Notes under the pieces: model-generated
The model's database searches: none
What the model was told of the DNA's origin: nothing
The model's input: only the letters and a program-made list of their open reading frames with translations
Source: Zoroaster sp. YZ-2022
Taxonomy: Eukaryota > Echinodermata > Asteroidea > Forcipulatida > Zoroasteridae
Assembly (NCBI GenBank): GCA_029582265.1
Contig: CM055822.1
Span: 39,585,058-39,649,057, forward strand
Direction: 5' to 3'
DNA: 64,000 nt
Position numbers and translations under genes: made by a program
Shown: positions 41,255 through 52,964 of the stretch, piece by piece
Position numbering within the stretch: the first letter of the stretch is position 1
How the letters are laid out: every line of letters begins with the position of its first letter

Positions 41255-44200
41255 CTACAAATATCTCTTTGGCATTTTATGTTGCCTAGGTGGGTTTCGC
41301 CTAGGTGGTGGTGCCGCGGGCCTACTGCTAGACTGCCCGTACGGATTTGTAACTTCAGGGTCTGATAATCTTCTCCGAGCCTGCAGTTCCTCATTATACA
41401 CAGTACTGTCTGCCCTCAGTGTTTGTGTCTGCTCAGTTGGACGTATTGACGCGTTCAAGGATGCTTCTTCAGTCATGGAAGAAGGAACCTGCATGTCACT
41501 ATATTGTACATCTCCGTCAAGCGGTGAGCTCATAGGACTCTGCATTAACTCTTCTTGCGCACCTTGCACCAGAGTCACACCATTATTCACCTGGCTATCC
41601 TTCCGAATAGGCGAATCGTAGGTTGTACCAACTGTCCATGCTTTAATTGGTTCACCTTCATAAGCTTTCAATCTGTCACAGTGGACTACCTTCTTCTTCC
41701 CTCGTGGCTTCCTCTGAATCCTGTACGTCACATCGGATAGTTTGTGTGTGATCAGATATGGTCCCTCCCATCTGCATTGTAACTTAGGTGTTAGGCCCTT
41801 ACGTTTTGCAGGGTTATGCAACCATACAAAGTTGCCGGGTTGTAGTTTACCCTGGGAGGCTCGTCGATCGTAGTGCGCCTTTTGCCTTCTAGCGCTTTGC
41901 TTTAGGCATTCTCGTGCCCTTCCATGGGCTGCCCTCATCCTCTGCCGTAATTCACACGCGTAGTCAGTCTCCACAGCACCTATTTCATCTTTGCTGTCAC
42001 CCGGCATCTCAGTTGTCAGGTCAAGAGGTAGGCGCAGCTCACGTCCCAGCATTAGCATGTTTGGCGTCTCGCCAGTTGACTCCTGCGGTGTGGCACGGTA
42101 AGCAAATGTGGCTAGTGGAAGTTTCTCGTCCCAGTCACGCTGTCGTTTGTTGGGCTCAATCATCATTGCAACCATTGTGATGAGAGTGCGATTGAATCTC
42201 TCAATCATTCCATCCGATTTAGGGTTATATGGACATGTACGTGTCTTCTCAATCCCTAGAATTTTACACATTTCTGCAAAAACTCTGGATTCAAAGTTAC
42301 GCCCCTGATCTGAATGTAGTACATCAGGCACACCAAAACGACACACGTACTCATTTACAAATTTCTCAGCAACTGTTACCGCTGTTTGGTCCGGTATGGG
42401 GTAAGCTTCCATCCATTTAGATAGGTAGTCACCTACAACCAAGATGTACTTATTTCCCTTCTTTGTCTCTGGCAGAGGACCACTGATGTCCAAGGCGACA
42501 CGTTCCATAGGCGCGCCCACTGTATGCTGTTGTAATGGCGCCTTCCTAGCCTTGGCTGGGGATTTTCTCTTTGCGCACACGTTGCACTGTCTTATAATTG
42601 ATCTTATATCGGCGGTCATACCACCCCAGTAGAACCTTGCGCAGACTTTTGCCATCGTTTTCTTGACGCCCAAATGTCCACTCGTCACACCACCGTGTAA
42701 CTCCTTCACTAGATCTATCCGAAATATCTCAGGTAGCACTGTGCGCCACTTCACCTGGCGGCCGTCATCCGACTCCCATCGCCTGGTAAGAACGTTGTCT
42801 CTTACAGCCAGTTGGTCCCACAGGCGCCAGTATGTTTTTGCTGTAGACGATCTAGAAGAAATCTCCTTCCAGTCAGGCTTTTCTACCCCTTTTTCCTTCT
42901 CTTCTAACACCCATTTGATAGACATATCCTTCAGTTGGGCTTCCCTCATCTCTTCACATGTGATCAAAGGCCTATTGGCAACAGCTCTCACGGTTGTCTC
43001 GCCTTTGTCTGGAATGACTCCTTCGCCTACCAATTCGGCTCTATACTTCAACACCCCGGGTGGCCGCTCATCGCGCCCACATTGAGAACACTCTTTGCGT
43101 GACAAACCATCGGCGTTTCCGTGTGATCTACCAGCTCGATGCACTATAGTGAAGTTGTACTCGCCTATCACCTGTAACCAGCGAGCCATCTGACCTTGCG
43201 GTTCTCGGAAATTAACTAGCCAACGCAAGGCTCCATGATCAGTTCTAATGGTGACTTTATTTCCGTATAAGTATTGCCTGAATTGCTTCAGAAACACTAC
43301 AACGGCCAGCAACTCCCTGCGTGTGACGCAATAGTTGCGCTCTGCTTTACTTAGTGCCCTGCTAGCGTAGGAGACCACCTTCTCCTGACCGTCTGTCACC
43401 TGCGACAGGACTGCACCTATTCCCACACCACTAGCATCGGTATCAAGTATGTAATCGGCCTCAGGGTCGGGGTACTTCAACACGGGTGCCTCCTGTAGGC
43501 AGTTCCTCAAGTCTTTGAAAGCCTTGTTGCAGTCATCATCCCACAAAAACTCCCGTGCCTTTTCAGTAAGGCGGTGCAAGGGACGTGCTATATCAGCAAA
43601 ACCCTTTATGAATCTGCGATAATAGGACGCAAGACCTAAGAAACTCTGCACTTCTTTCACAGTCGTAGGCGTTTTCCAATCCCGTACAGCTCTAATCTTC
43701 TCGGGGTCTGTGGCGATTCCATCACCCGACACTATGTGACCTAGGTACAACACACTTTGCTTGAACAAATGACACTTCTTGGGTTTAAGTTTTAAGCCTG
43801 CCTCACGAAGGCGCTGGAAAACTGCTTCAAGGCGAATCAACTCCTCCTCAACTGTGTTTGCGAACACAATGACGTCGTCAAGGTAGACGAGCAGTATCTC
43901 CCAATGTAATCCCGATAGGACCCTCTCCATGAGTCTTTCAAAGGTAGATGGGGCATTACACAGCCCGAATGGCATGACTCGCCAGCTGTACAGGCCCCCA
44001 CGGACCACAAACGCAGACTTTTGCCGGGCCTCCCTGTCGAGTTCAACTTGCCAATATCCCGACGCTAAGTCCAAAGTGGAAAACCACCTTGAGCCTGCCA
44101 ATGTATCCAGCGACTCATCTATGCGTGGGATCGGGTAGGCGTCCTTTATTGTAACTGAATTTAGGCGACGGTAGTCCACGCAAAACCTCTTACTTCCATC

Positions 44201-45385
44201 CTTCTTTTTCACGAGGACAACGTTCGATGCCCATGGGCTATCTGTAGGCTCAATGGTACCATTATGCACCATGTCTTTCACTTGTCGCTGAATCTCATCT
44301 TGTTCCTTGGGAGGAAATCTTCTGGGCCTCTCCTTTATAGGTCGGGCATCACCGGTATTGATTTGATGGCGCACCCAGTCCGTACGCCCAATGTCCGAGT
44401 CTCCCGTGGAAAATATGTCTTGGTACTTGCTTAGTAGTTGGGCTATGCTGTTGTGATGCCTATGGTTTACCCCTTCTTTGCTTCTGTCAAACAAGTCAAC
44501 AAGGTGATCGGGAACTTTAACACGTTCCCCAGGCGCAGGCAGCTCTAGCGCCTCTTTATCTATGTCGCCTTCCCCTACTGGTGTCAAAAAACCAGCCATG
44601 GTTCCTCTTCGCACCACACATTCCCTCTTTCCTGGGTTGAACACTCTAATAGGCAGTGTCCCCTCATTGGCCTTCACAAGTACCCGAGCAACCACCACGC
44701 CCTTGTTCGCTATCTCACTCCTTTCAACTGGCTCAATAACTGCAAGTCCACTGTACCCCTTTTTCCTCATCGTACACCCCGGTAACAACGCCTCGTGCCC
44801 GGCTGGTACTCTCGTGGTCTCGCTTACAACCACTCTGGCACAGATTCCATATCCTTCATTATCTATGCACCTGATTCTCTCGCCATTCACCTTTAATTCC
44901 AAAGTCTGGAAGTCTAGGTTTCCCCTGGTGGGAAGCAGAAAATCCATCCCCAATATCCCTTTGATCTTTCCTGTGTTCCCAAACACAGCATTCAAGGAAC
45001 AAGTAGTCTTACCAACCTGGACTTCAATCCAGGCGCTGCCGAGTGTCTCCATACTACTGCCATCGGCAGTGCGTACCCTTGGTCCGTTGATTTTTAGATT
45101 TGGCCTGCTTTCCTTTGGTATTTGGTAGTACAGTTCTGATGAAAGCACTGTATCCGTTGCACCGGTATCAATCAATAACTTGGCCTTGATTCCTCTTATC
45201 ACTGCATGTACAAATAACCCGGTGCGTGCTACATCAAATGAAAATGGCGTCGATTCACCATCTTCCTCTTTGTGCTCTTTTGCACCTATTGGCCCTGTTG
45301 TGCATCCAGCTTTCCCCCGGGCCGCTGGGTCAGCTGGTCTTCGTTTCCCGACTTCGCTTTCTTTCCAGGTGAATGTTGTGGGCAA
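41255..45385 (-). CDS. pol: Gypsy pol: protease, reverse transcriptase, RNase H, integrase
   Basis: An uninterrupted frame of 1376 codons. Aspartic protease LLIDTGATDTVL at residues ~70-81. Reverse transcriptase ~350-540 with 'FSTLDLASGYWQVELD', 'MPFGLCNAPSTFERLM' and catalytic YLDDVIV at ~501. RNase H ~645-770 with DTDASGVGIGAVL and RTDHGALRWL. Integrase ~900-1180 with the HHCC finger (HLGVKK ... CNVCAKRK), DISGPL, LHSDQGRNF and the Glu in MIERFNRTL. A GPY/F-type module follows (CRWEGPYLITHKL). The frame starts just inside gag in the -1 frame relative to the gag zinc knuckle, so expression is probably by -1 frameshifting. All catalytic residues are present. Confidence 0.92.
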   Translation of the reverse strand: MPTTFTWKESEVGKRRPADPAARGKAGCTTGPIGAKEHKEEDGESTPFSFDVARTGLFVHAVIRGIKAKLLIDTGATDTVLSSELYYQIPKESRPNLKINGPRVRTADGSSMETLGSAWIEVQVGKTTCSLNAVFGNTGKIKGILGMDFLLPTRGNLDFQTLELKVNGERIRCIDNEGYGICARVVVSETTRVPAGHEALLPGCTMRKKGYSGLAVIEPVERSEIANKGVVVARVLVKANEGTLPIRVFNPGKRECVVRRGTMAGFLTPVGEGDIDKEALELPAPGERVKVPDHLVDLFDRSKEGVNHRHHNSIAQLLSKYQDIFSTGDSDIGRTDWVRHQINTGDARPIKERPRRFPPKEQDEIQRQVKDMVHNGTIEPTDSPWASNVVLVKKKDGSKRFCVDYRRLNSVTIKDAYPIPRIDESLDTLAGSRWFSTLDLASGYWQVELDREARQKSAFVVRGGLYSWRVMPFGLCNAPSTFERLMERVLSGLHWEILLVYLDDVIVFANTVEEELIRLEAVFQRLREAGLKLKPKKCHLFKQSVLYLGHIVSGDGIATDPEKIRAVRDWKTPTTVKEVQSFLGLASYYRRFIKGFADIARPLHRLTEKAREFLWDDDCNKAFKDLRNCLQEAPVLKYPDPEADYILDTDASGVGIGAVLSQVTDGQEKVVSYASRALSKAERNYCVTRRELLAVVVFLKQFRQYLYGNKVTIRTDHGALRWLVNFREPQGQMARWLQVIGEYNFTIVHRAGRSHGNADGLSRKECSQCGRDERPPGVLKYRAELVGEGVIPDKGETTVRAVANRPLITCEEMREAQLKDMSIKWVLEEKEKGVEKPDWKEISSRSSTAKTYWRLWDQLAVRDNVLTRRWESDDGRQVKWRTVLPEIFRIDLVKELHGGVTSGHLGVKKTMAKVCARFYWGGMTADIRSIIRQCNVCAKRKSPAKARKAPLQQHTVGAPMERVALDISGPLPETKKGNKYILVVGDYLSKWMEAYPIPDQTAVTVAEKFVNEYVCRFGVPDVLHSDQGRNFESRVFAEMCKILGIEKTRTCPYNPKSDGMIERFNRTLITMVAMMIEPNKRQRDWDEKLPLATFAYRATPQESTGETPNMLMLGRELRLPLDLTTEMPGDSKDEIGAVETDYACELRQRMRAAHGRARECLKQSARRQKAHYDRRASQGKLQPGNFVWLHNPAKRKGLTPKLQCRWEGPYLITHKLSDVTYRIQRKPRGKKKVVHCDRLKAYEGEPIKAWTVGTTYDSPIRKDSQVNNGVTLVQGAQEELMQSPMSSPLDGDVQYSDMQVPSSMTEEASLNASIRPTEQTQTLRADSTVYNEELQARRRLSDPEVTNPYGQSSSRPAAPPPRRNPPRQHKMPKRYL

Positions 45386-46735
45386 TTACGGGCGAAGTGT
45401 CCCTTCTCCTTACAGTTATAGCAACTGTCATTGGGAGTCGCCTTCCGCCTTTGATAGGCGCCACGTGAGGTCTCACTGTTTCCAGTGTTTCCAGTGGTCT
45501 TGGTTGATTTTCTCCATCCACGCCTTTACCTCACGCTGGTTCTCTAATAATGATTCTTTCAACTGCCGTTGCTCTTCTATCACGTCTTTCAAAGGACATG
45601 ACCCTTCACTCTCCACCATTCTTGCTAGCTTGGAATGCCTACCGCCTCTGTGTTCCTCTATCTTGAGGAAACCCTCTGTGTTAAGCGCAGCTCTTACTGC
45701 CTCATCCAGTGATGAAGGTCTTGCACGGAAAACTCCTTCTCTAATAACCTGCTCTTCAATCGCATCAGAGAAGTGACCACGAGCCAGGCGATCCCTGCCC
45801 TCTTCGGTTAACTCCGGGTAGGCGAGCGCAGTCAGCTCACGGATTGCCTGGCCAAGTTCCTGCAAAGATTCCTAGGGCCCTTGTCTCCTATGACGCAGTT
45901 CCATGAGGTGATTCTCAGCGAGCTGCCCTGGCCCAAATCTTTTCTCTAATAGGCTTACTAACTCAGTGTAAGTCACGTTACCTCCGCCACCCGTCAGGTT
46001 CCCTAACACCTTTACTGCAGACCCTTGCAGGCTCGCTGCAAGAAAAACTTTGGCCTGGTTGTCCGTCCAGTTATTCGCCACTCTGCACGCCTCAAAGCGT
46101 TGCTTATAGTCCCGCCATGGGGTTTTCCCACTGAACCTGTCGGGCACAATATTCGGCCGTCTTGTCACTTGTGGTTCGCCACTAGTCTTCGTTGTGTCAC
46201 TCACTTTTTTATTTATTTTTCTAGGCGGTAGACACGAGTCGTCTACTCCTGCTGTGGAGCCTCTTGTAGACTGTAATGAAGCCCCCACTTGGATACTCCT
46301 CTGCCGGCATACAGTAGAGCTCCCATGTAGCTCAAAGGCTGGCAAGCTTTCATCTACTAAGTCATCCATCAACGTCTTCCCCGAAGACATCGAAACTGCC
46401 GTGTGTGAAGAAACTGGAGTCTGTACAGGCGCTAGTGTAGAACGTAACTTGGTACGTGGCCGTGGTGTTGGCGCTAAACGTAAGCTAGGCGTAGGCGTCG
46501 GCATTCCAATGGTAGTACTGTCTTCGGCGCTACCAAACTGGGTAATTATCGACGCATTACTTGACTGGAACCCTGAGTCCTTTTTCGTCAATGCCTCTTC
46601 AAATTGTAGTCTCAATCGACGCAACTCTGTCTTTAGCTGCTCTATTTCGCCCGCACCCGGCCTCGAATCATCTCCACCACTCTGCACGACTTCAGTCAAT
46701 TCATCCTCGTCAAAGTCAATCAAACTCTTCGCCAT
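45300..46735 (-). pseudogene. gag: Gypsy gag, one stop and one frameshift
   Basis: The structural protein of the intracellular particle. It starts MAKSLIDFDEDELTE at 46735. A predicted coiled coil (IEQLKTELRRLRLQFEEAL) follows, then the capsid-like domain (VPDRFSGKTPWRDYKQRFEA, FGPGQLAENHLMELRHR), then a helical region. A CCHC knuckle CYNCKEKGHFARNC lies at 45382-45423. An in-frame TAG at 45872 (RRQGP*ESLQ) divides it. A frame change near 45490, at the direct repeat 'ctggaaaca', separates the knuckle from the capsid part. Either lesion would block a full product, so this copy may depend on others for particles. Confidence 0.8.
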
Positions 46736-46834
46736 GTCGCCTATATAGGTGATACTTTGTTGTTGTCGTTGGCACCTTGTAGGCGTGGGTGTTAATTATT
46801 GGAATAACCTGTGGCGTAATACTCCGGCGCCTAT

Positions 46835-46850
46835 CCCACTTCTGACACCA
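46835..46850 (-). promoter_or_regulatory. Primer binding site, tRNA-Leu type
   Basis: Two bases inside the 5' LTR the minus strand reads TGGTGTCAGAAGTGGG, complementary to the 3' end of tRNA-Leu with one mismatch. This site primes minus-strand DNA synthesis. Confidence 0.75.
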
Positions 46851-46852
46851 TT

Positions 46853-47902
46853 TGTGACGGTTTTGTCCTCTATCTGCGACCCGGGTCGGTCTCAGCCAAC
46901 GTCAGCGAGCGGCAGCTTAGTAGGCCGGTGACGACGATCCGTTTGGGCGGCAGTTTACCGCCAGGCCCGCAGCGCACCACCAGGTTCTTATTCCTTCTCT
47001 AACTTAAAACACAACACACCCTCAGGGGAGGGGGAAGAGCACAGACAATGACGGAGACGAAAAGAGTTATATTGAAAGCCAACTCTGTGGTTATTTATTC
47101 TACCAGAACATGCGCCCCATTAACTCAAGGCGCGTCGCCTACGTCACATAATCTTCTTGGCTTAATGTTGATAATTGATTACAATGAATTGTACTGAATT
47201 ATATTCACCTTCACCTTCACCTATCCCATAACCCCGGAGGGTCGTTGGGGCACCACAGACGATCATCATGTGGTGTGTCTTGGGCAATTAAACCTGGCGG
47301 CGCCCATCCCTCTCCAGGTTGGATGCAGTTTTTAAAGTCGTACCCAGGACCATTTTACGTGCATTACACAACACACGGGACCTACGGCTTTACGTCCCAT
47401 CCGAAGGACGAAGCAATTATGGTTAAGTACCTTGCTCAAGGACACAAGTGTCACGACCGGGGCTCGAACCCACACCCTGCTGATGGCAACACCAGAACTT
47501 GAATTCGGTGCGCTAGACCGCTCGGCCACGACACTCCATGAATTATATTACCGTGATTTAAATGATTTACAAAGAATTGACACAGCTATGTGATTTATTA
47601 GACTGGCAGGGATGCAAATTATTAAACTCACACCAAAATATGAGGCTCTTTCCTAGACTTGATTCAACACCCTTTAATCACCAGCTAGAAATATACGTCT
47701 GCACCCGACTTGCTGCAAACAGGGAAAAGAGAGCGAAACACGCCCGCTCCGTGGTTTTATAAAACACTGCTCTAGACTGGCACCCTCCAACAACTGTCAC
47801 ATATATATAGTAAATGACGGCTAGACACTAGCCAGGGTTACCGTCCTAATCCAGCAACCTAATTATTCGAATACACTCTAATCGATACTGCATTGCGTTA
47901 CA
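46853..47902 (-). repeat. Gypsy 5' LTR, interrupted by a SINE
   Basis: 46853-47205 plus 47539-47902 equal the 706-bp LTR plus the duplicated 11-bp target. It should contain the element promoter; the insertion lies near the LTR middle. Confidence 0.9.
47206..47538 (-). mobile_element. tRNA-derived SINE (copy 2) in the Gypsy LTR
   Basis: 333 bp, minus strand, with an 11-bp target duplication tgaattatatt on both sides. Head has TGGCCGAGCGG and a B box (GGTTCGAGCCC). Body shares 'cgtccttcggatgggacgt' with copy 3. It must be younger than the Gypsy insertion. Confidence 0.9.
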
Positions 47903-50900
47903 ATACTAACACACAAAAGCACTGGTACGTGCGTCAAAATAAATCCATATTCTGATGGTCCTTGGAAATCTCGGCAGTTAGGTTGAACAAAAAATATACC
48001 TGTTTGGAGAGAGCTGCAAATTTGCGTGGGAGACCAAATTGGCTTTAATTACGTGCGTCAAAATAAATCCATATTCTGACGGTCCTTGAATATTATTAAA
48101 TTTTGGCAGTAAGGTTGAACAAAATATCTACCTGCTTGGAGAGAGCTGCTAATCTGTGTATAACTTTAAAAAATTATCTCAGTGGATTGCAGTAATTACA
48201 GTTATTATTAGAGTAATAATTTATGAATACCAACACACAAAAGCACTGGTATGTGCGTCAAAATAAATCTGTATTCTAATAGTTCTTGGAAATTAAATCT
48301 CGCCAGTTCGGTTGAACAAAAATATACCAGTTTGGAGAGAGCTGCTAATTTGTGTGTAACTCCAAAACAAAGATTTAAAAAATCAGCTTTAATTTCTGTG
48401 CGACATTATTAATTTCAATGGTAGCTGTTTCATTGTGTAGTAATAAACCTAAAGTAAAACTCTATTTTATCAGCGTTGCCAGGCCTACTTCAGAAGACAA
48501 AAAATCACAAATCAATTGATCTCAGTGGATGGCAAATGCCATAGAATTATTATGTTAACAATATGAGAGACCAAATTGGCTATAATTACATGCGTCAAAA
48601 TAAATCCATATTCTGATGGTCCTTGAATATTAAATTTCGGCAGTAAGGTTGAACAAAAATATACCTGCTATGAGAGAGCTGCTAATCTGTGTATAACTTA
48701 AAAAAATGATCTCAGTGGATTGCAAACCTTCAGAGTTATTACAGTAATAATTTATGAATACTAACACACAAAAGCACTGGTACGTGCGTCAAAATAAATC
48801 CATATGCTGATGGTCCTTGGATATCTCGTCAGTTAGGTTGAACAAAAAATGTACCTGTTTGGAGAGAGCTGCAAATTTGCGTGGGAGACCAAATTGGCTT
48901 TAATTACGTGCGTCAAAATAAATCCATATTCTGACGGTCCTTGAATATTATTAAATTTTGGCAGTTAGGTAGGTTGAACAAAATATCTACCTGCTTGGAG
49001 AGAGCTGCTAATCTGTGTATAACTTTAAAAAATTATCTCAGTGGATTGCAGTAATTACAGTTATTATTAGAGTAATAATTTATGAATACCAACACACAAA
49101 AGCACTGGTATGTGCGTCAAAATAAATCTATATTCTAATAGTTCTTGCAAATTAAATCTCGCCAGTTTGGTTGAACAAAAATATACCTGCTTGGAGATAG
49201 CTGCTAATCTGTGTATAACTAAAAAAAATGATCTCAGTGGATTGCAAACCTTCAGAGTTATTACAGTAATAATTTATGAATACTAACACACAAAAGCACT
49301 GGTACGTGCGTCAAAATAAATCCATATTCTGATGGTCCTTGGAAATCTCGGCAGTTAGGTTGAACAAAAAATATACCTGTTTGGAGAGAGCTGCAAATTT
49401 GCGTGGGAGACCAAATTGGCTTTAATTACGTGCGTCAAAATAAATCCATATTCTGACGGTCCTTGAATATTATTAAATTTTGGCAGTAAGGTTGAACAAA
49501 ATATCTACCTGCTTGGAGAGAGCTGCTAATCTGTGTATAACTTTAAAAAATTATCTCAGTGGATTGCAGTAATTACAGTTATTATTAGAGTAATAATTTA
49601 TGAATACCAACATACAAAAGCACTGGTATGTGCGTCAAAATAAATCTATATTCTAATAGTTCTTGGAAATTAAATCTCGCCAGTTCGGTTGAGCAAAAAT
49701 ATACCTGCTTGGAGAGAGCTGCTAATCTGTGTATAACTAAAAAAAATGATCTCAGTGGATTGCAAACCTTCAGAGTTATTACAGTAATAATTTATGAATA
49801 CTAACACACAAAAGCACTGGTACGTGCGTCAAAATAAATCCATATTCTGATGGTCCTTGGAAATCTCGGCAGTTAGGTTGAACAAAAAATATACCTGTTT
49901 GGAGAGCTGCAAATTTGCGTGGGAGACCAAATTGGCTTTAATTACGTGCGTCAAAATAAATCCATATTCTGACGGTCCTTGAATATTATTAAATTTTGGC
50001 AGTAAGGTTGAACAAAATATCTACCTGCTTGGAGAGAGCTGCTAATCTGTGTATAACTTTAAAAAATTATCTCAGTGGATTGCAGTAATTACAGTTATTA
50101 TTAGAGTAATAATTTATGAATACCAACACACAAAAGCACTGGTATGTGCGTCAAAATAAATCTATATTCTAATAGTTCTTGGAAATTAAATCTCGCCAGT
50201 TCGGTTGAACAAAAATATACCAGTTTGGAGAGAGCTGCTAATTTGTGTATAACTCCAAAACAAAGATTTTAAAAATCAGCTTTAATTTCTGTGCGACATT
50301 ATTAATTTCAATGGTAGCTGTTTCATTGTGTAGTAATAAACCTAAAGTAAAACTCTATTTTATCAGCGTGGCCAGGCCTACTTCAGAAAAAACAACAATC
50401 ACAAATCAATTGATCTCAGTGGATGGCAAATGCCATAGAATTATTATGTTAACAATGTGAGAGACCAAATTGGCTTTAATTACATGCGTCAAAATAAATC
50501 CATATTCTGATGGTCCTTGAATATTAAATTTCGGCAGTAAGGTTGAACAAAAATATACCTGTTTGGAGAGAGCTGCTAATCTGTGTATAACTTAAAAAAT
50601 GATCTCAGTGGATTGCAAACCTTCAGAGTTATTACAGTAATAAGTTATGAATACTAACACACAAAAGCACTGGTACGTGCGTCAAAATAAATCCATATTC
50701 TGATGGTCCTTGGAAATCTCGGCAGTTAGGTTGAACAAAAAATATACCTGTTTGGAGAGAGCTGCAAATTTGCGTGGGAGACCAAATTGGCTTTAATTAC
50801 GTGCGTCAAAATAAATCCATATTCTGACGGTCCTTGAATATTATTAAATTTTGGCAGTAAGGTTGAACAAAATATCTACCTGCTTGGAGAGAGCTGCTAA

Positions 50901-52186
50901 TCTGTGTATAACTTTAAAAAATTATCTCAGTGGATTGCAGTAATTAGAGTTATTATTAGAGTAATAATTTATGAATACCAACACACAAAAGCACTGGTAT
51001 GTGCGTCAAAATAAATCTATATTCTAATAGTTCTTGGAAATTAAATCTCGCCAGTTCGGTTGAACAAAAATATACCAGTTTGGAGAGAGCTGCTAATTTG
51101 TGTATAACTCCAAAACAAAGATTTTAAAAATCAGCTTTAATTTCTGTGCGACATTATTAATTTCAATGGTAGCTGTTTCATTGTGTAGTAATAAACCTAA
51201 AGTAAAACTCTATTTTATCAGCGTTGCCAGGCCTACTTCAGAAGAAAAAAAATCACAAATCAATTGATCTCAGTGGATGGCAAATGCCATAGAATTATTA
51301 TGTTAACAATATGAGAGACCAAATTGGCTATAATTACATGCGTCAAAATAAATCCATATTCTGATGGTCCTTGAATATTAAATTTCGGCAGTAAGGTTGA
51401 ACAAAAATATACCTGCTTGGAGAGAGCTGCTAATCTGTGTATAACTTAAAAAAATGATCTCAGTGGATTGCAAACCTTCAGAGTTATTACAGTAATAAGT
51501 TATGAATACTAACACACAAAAGCACTGGTACGTGCGTCAAAATAAATCCATATTCTGATGGTCCTTGGATATCTCGTCAGTTAGGTTGAACAAAAAATGT
51601 ACCTGTTTGGAGAGAGCTGCAAATTTGCGTGGGAGACCAAATTGGCTTTAATTACGTGCGTCAAAATAAATCCATATTCTGACGGTCCTTGAATATTATT
51701 AAATTTTGGCAGTTAGGTAGGTTGAACAAAATATCTACCTGCTTGGAGAGAGCTGCTAATCTGTGTATAACTTTAAAAAATTATCTCAGTGGATTGCAGT
51801 AATTACAGTTATTATTAGAGTAATAATTTATGAATACCAACACACAAAAGCACTGGTATGTGCGTCAAAATAAATCTATATTCTAATAGTTCTTGCAAAT
51901 TAAATCTCGCCAGTTCGGTTGAACAAAAATATACCTGCTGGGAGAGAGCTGCTAATGTATAACTTAAAAAAAATGATCTCAGTGGATTGCAAACCTTCAG
52001 AGTTATTACAGTAATAATTTATGAATACTAACACACAAAAGCACTGGTACGTGCGTCAAAATAAATCCATATTCTGATAGTCCTTGGAAATCTCGGCAGT
52101 TAGGTTGAACAAAAAAATGTACCTGTTTGGAGAGAGCTGCAAATTTGCGTATAACTCCAAAACAAAGATTTTTAAAAATCAGCTTT
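47903..52186. repeat. Satellite-like tandem array, right part
   Basis: Continuation of the array at 35440-38785 after the Gypsy element. The marker 'ggtacgtgcgtcaaaataaa' recurs near 47927, 48778, 49304, 49822, 50667, 51530 and 52047, so 520-bp and ~855-bp forms alternate irregularly. Sequence identity between units is high by eye. Confidence 0.9.
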
Positions 52187-52964
52187 AAACATTTGGCAAA
52201 AGATGAGAGCCCGAGTATGGGGAGCACCACGAGTAGTGCACATAAAAGGGGAGTTACCCGAATAGTGCACAAATTAAAAGGGGGGGGGTGTCACAAGTAG
52301 TGTGCATAATTCATAGGGGATAGCCACGGGTAACCGAAATGAGTTCGAAAGTGATATCCCCGAGCACGCAGCGCGCATCATTTAAGGCGGAATGGCCCGC
52401 ATAGAGCACAAAATCCATGAAGGCGGAGGGTGGCTGTTTGGCATTTGGGCGCATTCGTCGGCGCGTTTAAGTTGTGAATGGTTTACGCCTTACGTTCGAA
52501 TTCTATATAGAGACCATTTGTACAGTTTATAGGGGATTCCCATTTGACAGTAAACCTAATAATGTAGCGCATGCCATCATTGTTCCCAGGAGTTAGTATA
52601 CGCTTCTTAAACAGAAGGACGCAAAATAGTAAACTACATTTATTATGACACGGTATTGTAGTGCGTTACCGATCACCATTGGCACCAGGGGTAATGTCTC
52701 CCACACGGGTAGTCGGTATTAGTGGTCTCACAACGCGAAGCCAGTACACTGCGTGTATCGCATGGAGCTTCAGGGCCTCCACTTTTAAAGGGGATAAAAA
52801 ATCTAAAGCAACCTGATGAAATTTCCGGTTAATCTCAGGAAATGTAATTTTGAAAAGTGGAAGCACTAACAGAGCTGCAAATCGCAAATCAATACCGCAC
52901 ATTATGTACGCATGTGCGCGGCATGCTTGTGGATAGCCCATGCTTTGGCGACATCAAAATAAAC
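52187..52964. other. Single-copy-looking non-coding DNA
   Basis: Includes three spaced copies of 'gtagtgc(a/t)ca(t/a)'-like words (52230-52305) and a G-run. No gene that I can support. Confidence 0.4.

Larger units (their letters stand above)
38786..47902 (-). mobile_element. Gypsy/Ty3 LTR retrotransposon, nearly intact
   Basis: 9117 bp including a later SINE. LTRs of 706 bp (TGTAAC...GTCACA in element sense), target duplication ATAC (38782-38785 and 47903-47906) in a satellite unit. Order in the element sense: 5' LTR, tRNA-Leu-type primer site, gag, pol, two extra ORFs, 3' LTR. The LTRs are almost identical (one A/T difference noticed near 39452/47863), so the insertion is recent. Confidence 0.92.

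Noticed and set aside
39869..46752. Several long plus-strand open frames inside the Gypsy element
   Set aside because: They are antisense shadows of gag, pol and the extra ORFs and lack recognisable domains.
35440..52186. Regular direct repeats that could suggest a CRISPR-like array
   Set aside because: Units are hundreds of bases long with no unique spacers, and the genome is eukaryotic.
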